7,875 nucleotides of DNA, taken from an uncultured Spongiibacteraceae bacterium. Its GTDB lineage: Bacteria > Pseudomonadota > Gammaproteobacteria > Pseudomonadales > Dasaniaceae. Location: contig CALBVI010000223.1 of NCBI GenBank assembly GCA_937969395.1, positions 1-7,875 of the forward strand, given 5' to 3'. Below are positions 5,005 through 7,875 of the stretch, in pieces (position 1 is the stretch's first letter; every line of letters begins with the position of its first letter). The notes under the pieces were generated by a model. The model saw only the letters and a list, made by a program, of their open reading frames with translations. It did not search any database and was not told the DNA's origin. The position numbers and the translations under genes are program-made.

Positions 5005-5063
5005 ACATAACGTACAAAGCTTGCGGGTAGCGTCTTTGCCGCCTGCTACTTTGGACGTTATAT
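5005..5063 (+). other. attC-like site behind the cold-shock gene (59 bases)
   Basis: ACATAAC (5005-5011) and GTTATAT (5057-5063) act as R'' and R'. Between them, after three-base spacers (GTA and GAC), CAAAG-C-TTGC faces GCTA-CTTTG. That is five paired bases, one extrahelical base, then three of four paired, the same architecture as attC1 to attC7. The total of 59 bases is the classic minimum. The 3' end (CTTTGGACGTTATATTTCA) is very close to that of attC1. The spacers differ from the other sites, and no cassette start complementary to its R'' lies between 3350 and the gene, so the unit is probably incomplete. A plain transcription terminator is less likely because no run of T follows. Confidence 0.6.
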
Positions 5064-5421
5064 TTCACATTCTATTCCATAAATATCGTTATCTAAGTAT
5101 TGAGATATTATGTTAATTCTCTATACCTACGTCTATTATCAGTGCAGTGTAATCAGGTGTTAATCTTAAGGATTAATTTACTTGGTTTTTTCGGTGGTCT
5201 TTTCTAACTGTTTACTTTCATCTATCTGGTTTTAATCAACGTTTTCTTTCTGGCTAGAGACTATTTGGTCATTGGCAAGCTTACTAATAAAGCTGTATTT
5301 CTCTGTGTCATTGAGCAATCTTTATCGATGTGAGCTAGCCTCAAAAATAGTATGTTTAGTTAGACGTAACGTCGTGTTAAATCACTTATTTAAGAGGCTG
5401 GCTGTAGTCTTAAGCGTATGC
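5064..5421 (+). other. Intergenic stretch without a supported gene
   Basis: A+T-rich sequence lies between the converging cold-shock and gor genes. Weak dyads occur at 5160-5176 (TTAATC/GATTAA, loop of five), followed within twelve bases by a run of T, and at 5279-5296 (AGCTT/AAGCT). Either could help end transcription, but neither is a strong terminator. No RNA gene or good reading frame was seen. Confidence 0.5.
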
Positions 5422-6798
5422 CTAGTTTTTGGCTGTTCTCATCGTAACAAATTCTTCCGCAGCGGTAGGATGAATGCCAATCGTACTATCAAAAATAGCC
5501 TTAGTAGCGCCGGCCTTCATGGCAATGGCCATGCCTTGGATGATTTCACCGGCGTCTTCGCCGACCATATGAATACCAACCACTTTATCCGTTTTTGTTT
5601 CGACAATTAACTTCATCAGTGTTCTTTCTTCGCGGCCACCAATGGTGTGTTTCATCGCGCGAAAGTTAGATTCAAACACAGTAATTTCGCCGTATTTTTC
5701 ACGCGCTGCTTCTTCACCTAAACCACATGTGCCAATGTTGGGCTGGCAAAAAACGGCGGTCGCTATGTAGTTGTAATCAACGGTGGTGGGTTGGTTGTTG
5801 TATTGCGTTTTTGCGAAGGCCATGCCTTCTGCGAGTGCGACAGGTGTTAGCTCCATACCTGGTGTTAGGTCACCGAGTGCATAGATACTGTCTTCGCTGG
5901 TTTTAAAGTTCTCATCGATGCTTATTTTGCCACGACTATCGAGTTCGACATTCACATTATCAAAACCTAAATCTTGTATATGTGGTTTTCTGCCTGTGGC
6001 ATATAAAATGGCGTCGGTTTCCATGCTGCTACCATCTTCGAGAGTGGCTTTTAACGAACCGTCAGCCTGTTTTTCAATAGCGGTGATATTGCTATTGAAT
6101 TTTAAATCGACACCGGATGCTGCGATTTCTTTCGCTGCAAATTCACGGATATCTTGGTCAAAGCCACGTAAGAATAATGGGCCGCGATAGAGCTGTGTGG
6201 TTTGCGCACCAAGGCCATTAAAAATACCGGCAAACTCGACAGCGATATAGCCGCCACCGACGACAATAATGCGTTTTGGAAACTCTGCTAAATCAAAAAT
6301 CTCATTGGATGTAACAGCGTGTTCGCTACCAGGGAAATCGGGCTTATAAGGCCAGGTACCAGTGGCGATGATGATTTTTTCTGCGGTGTACTGCTTGTCG
6401 CCAACACTGACCGTGTGCTGATCAACAAAGCGTGCACGACCATTAATAACGTCGACACCTGCACCGTCTAGCATCTTGTCATAAATGCCGTTTAGCCGGC
6501 TAATTTCTTCGATTTTATTGTCGCGAAGCGTGCTCCACTCAAAGCTAGGCGTTGTTTTGCTCCAGCCAAACCCCTGTGAGTCTTTAAAGGCATTCGAAAA
6601 CTGTGAAGCGTAGACATACAGTTTTTTGGGGACGCAGCCGACGTTAACGCAAGTTCCACCCATATAGCGATCTTCGGCAACGGCAACTTTAGCGCCAAAA
6701 CCAGCGGACATGCGGCTAGCGCGAACGCCACCTGAGCCTGCACCGATAACAAATAAATCATAATCGTATGGGGTATTGCTTGTGTTGTTATTGTTCAC
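5422..6798 (-). CDS. gorA: Glutathione-disulfide reductase
   Basis: A 458-residue flavoprotein that reduces oxidised glutathione with NADPH in the cytoplasm. In order: FAD-binding GAGSGG (19-24); redox-active disulfide in GGTCVNVGCVPKK (Cys50 and Cys55); ATG motif at 145-147; NADPH-binding GGGYIA (181-186); two arginines, Arg205 and Arg211 (YRGPLFLRGFD), spaced like the NADPH-selecting pair of the E. coli enzyme; second FAD motif YALGDLTPG; and the catalytic His443-Glu448 pair in HPTAAEE at the C-terminus. Length and motifs are complete, so it should be active. The YRGPLFLRGFD variant is closer to the plant and cyanobacterial type loop than to E. coli VRKHAPLR. The start is GTG at 6798, with GGAG (6807-6810 on the minus strand) eight bases upstream. 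It is transcribed in the same direction as the permease gene, 98 bases downstream of it, and converges with the cold-shock gene. Confidence 0.97.
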   Translation of the reverse strand: MNNNNTSNTPYDYDLFVIGAGSGGVRASRMSAGFGAKVAVAEDRYMGGTCVNVGCVPKKLYVYASQFSNAFKDSQGFGWSKTTPSFEWSTLRDNKIEEISRLNGIYDKMLDGAGVDVINGRARFVDQHTVSVGDKQYTAEKIIIATGTWPYKPDFPGSEHAVTSNEIFDLAEFPKRIIVVGGGYIAVEFAGIFNGLGAQTTQLYRGPLFLRGFDQDIREFAAKEIAASGVDLKFNSNITAIEKQADGSLKATLEDGSSMETDAILYATGRKPHIQDLGFDNVNVELDSRGKISIDENFKTSEDSIYALGDLTPGMELTPVALAEGMAFAKTQYNNQPTTVDYNYIATAVFCQPNIGTCGLGEEAAREKYGEITVFESNFRAMKHTIGGREERTLMKLIVETKTDKVVGIHMVGEDAGEIIQGMAIAMKAGATKAIFDSTIGIHPTAAEEFVTMRTAKN

Positions 6799-6869
6799 TT
6801 GAAATTCTCCGGCTAGCGATCAATTAGTGCAGAGGATTTTACACGCATTGCTGGTGGGAGGAATTGAAA

Positions 6870-6894
6870 ATTTACTATTTATTCAATAGTAAAT
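6870..6894 (-). promoter_or_regulatory. Perfect A+T-rich inverted repeat between phnE-like gene and gorA
   Basis: ATTTACTAT and ATAGTAAAT (nine bases each) flank a seven-base loop, three bases after the permease stop. On the minus strand it is followed by TTTTC, so it may be a weak terminator for the permease gene. It also lies about 70 bases before the gorA start, where an operator could sit. The stem is almost free of G and C, so it would be unstable as an RNA hairpin. Confidence 0.4.
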
Positions 6895-6896
6895 GG

Positions 6897-7875
6897 CTAT
6901 ATTCCAGAAATCGGTGTGCGACAGAAAGGTGTGCTTTTGATATGTAATCGATGACGTAGCCAGCGTGAGAGTTGATCGACCGTGATATTGAGTAAGGCGG
7001 TGACAATAATTAGTAGTAGCGCGACGTCTAATCTGAAGCTTTCAAAGGCACTATCAATATAAAAACCCAGTGTATGAATGCCTAGAATACCGAGTAGGGC
7101 GCTTTCGCGTTGAATAACTTCCCAGCGATAGCATAGGAAAGCTAAAAATTGGCCATGAAGACGTGGCAATATCTCAAAGCTATAGCGGTTAAGTTTGTGG
7201 CTGGCGTCAATGCGAAGTTGGATTTGATCACTATGCCGAGCCATTAAATGAGCGATGATGGCGCTGTTGTGAATCGATAGTGCAATAATCGCCGGCAACA
7301 TCGATGGCCCCCAAAGCAATAACGCGCTAAAGGCGATAATTAACTCAGGTGTGGAGCGTAAAACAACAAGTAATAGATGGCCGCAGTAACGTATTGGAGG
7401 CGGATTGAATTGTTTGGAGCTTAGTGGGAACAGTATCAGCGCCATAGCGGCGGTGAAAACTAAAGCTATTTGAGTAACGATAAGCGTATTCGTTATGCCC
7501 GGTATTATTTGTGTGTGGCTAAGCGAGCTAAGCCAGGGTAATAATGTGGTTGTCAGTGTAGTTGCCAGTGTGGTTTGCTCCGTGCGCAATGGGCTGGGAA
7601 TAAAGTCATAAAAAATTGGCGTGTTAAGGCTTAGTGTTAGCGTGTTTTCTGGCCATAGTACAAAAATGGCTATGGGAATATAAATTGGGATTAATTGCCA
7701 TTTTGCCCAGTAACGTAAAACAGCAATCAATAAAAAGAATAACAATAATAACCCTGCAACTTGATCATAAAGTCCCTGCATAAATGCTGTTTCTAAATGA
7801 AAGCCAAGTGTCGGCAGACCAATAAAACCTAATACGGTACTGGATCGTAAGCCGCATTCTAAGCGGTAGTTAAAG
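6897..7875 (-). CDS. phnE: Fused double permease of a phosphonate-type ABC transporter, 5' end outside window
   Basis: An inner-membrane permease of the PhnE type, the subunit that forms the channel with an ATPase (PhnC) and a binding protein (PhnD) for uptake of phosphonates or related phosphorus compounds. An ATG at 7781 would give 294 residues, but the frame is open for another 31 codons to the window edge. Those codons read as the end of another permease domain (RSSTVLGFIGLPTLGFHLETAF). The same signature recurs near the C-terminus (RESALLGILGIHTLGFYIDSAF, about 7050-7120), so the protein is a tandem fusion and the window holds the tail of copy one and all of copy two. Many hydrophobic helices are visible, and the binding-protein-dependent transport region follows VLRSTPELIIAF. 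The substrate is inferred from family likeness only. The partner genes would lie to the right. Confidence 0.85.
   Translation of the reverse strand, partial: FNYRLECGLRSSTVLGFIGLPTLGFHLETAFMQGLYDQVAGLLLLFFLLIAVLRYWAKWQLIPIYIPIAIFVLWPENTLTLSLNTPIFYDFIPSPLRTEQTTLATTLTTTLLPWLSSLSHTQIIPGITNTLIVTQIALVFTAAMALILFPLSSKQFNPPPIRYCGHLLLVVLRSTPELIIAFSALLLWGPSMLPAIIALSIHNSAIIAHLMARHSDQIQLRIDASHKLNRYSFEILPRLHGQFLAFLCYRWEVIQRESALLGILGIHTLGFYIDSAFESFRLDVALLLIIVTALLNITVDQLSRWLRHRLHIKSTPFCRTPISGI

Noticed and set aside
5272..5610. Plus-strand frame with a lipobox-like LVFGCS stretch
   Set aside because: More than half of it is antisense to the C-terminus of gorA, it starts at a TTG without a ribosome site, and the lipobox lies far from the N-terminus. 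The part before gorA may be a chance hydrophobic run.

Overview
The window looks like a gammaproteobacterial chromosome segment, probably marine. The evidence is the moderate A+T content, frequent GTG starts, a cassette array with TAACAA...GGCGTTA recombination sites, and a PEP-CTERM secreted protein. No species can be named from the sequence alone.

Left part (1 to about 3660): a run of integron gene cassettes, all on the plus strand, separated by seven intact attC sites (attC1 to attC7) and ended by the 5' half of an eighth. No integrase gene is visible, so this is either the distal part of a chromosomal integron whose intI lies left of the window, or a cluster of attC sites lacking an integrase. 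In each of cassettes 2 to 8 the first seven bases of the unit (GTTxxxx) are the exact reverse complement of the R'' box at the end of the same unit, which fixes the cassette borders to the base. The cargo is: an unrecognised soluble protein (cut by the window edge), a membrane protein, a PEP-CTERM protein, a cassette with no convincing gene but several hairpins, a secreted protein, a two-helix membrane protein, a lipoprotein and another small membrane protein. Six of the seven coding cassettes are aimed at the membrane or envelope.

Middle part (3660 to 5420): the array decays. attC8 lost its 3' half. Next come about 570 bases with only very short overlapping reading frames, a small helix-turn-helix-like protein gene (GTG 4230), and a 68-residue cold-shock protein gene. 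A compact 59-base attC-like site (5005-5063) lies directly behind the cold-shock gene, so that gene may be the last cassette or a cassette remnant. About 360 bases without a supported gene follow.

Right part (5420 to 7875), minus strand: a complete NADPH-type glutathione reductase gene (gorA) and, upstream of it, the 3' part of a phosphonate-type ABC permease gene (phnE-like). The permease reading frame stays open to the window edge and contains the end of a first permease domain plus a full second one, so it is a fused double permease. These two genes look like the stable chromosomal flank of the array.
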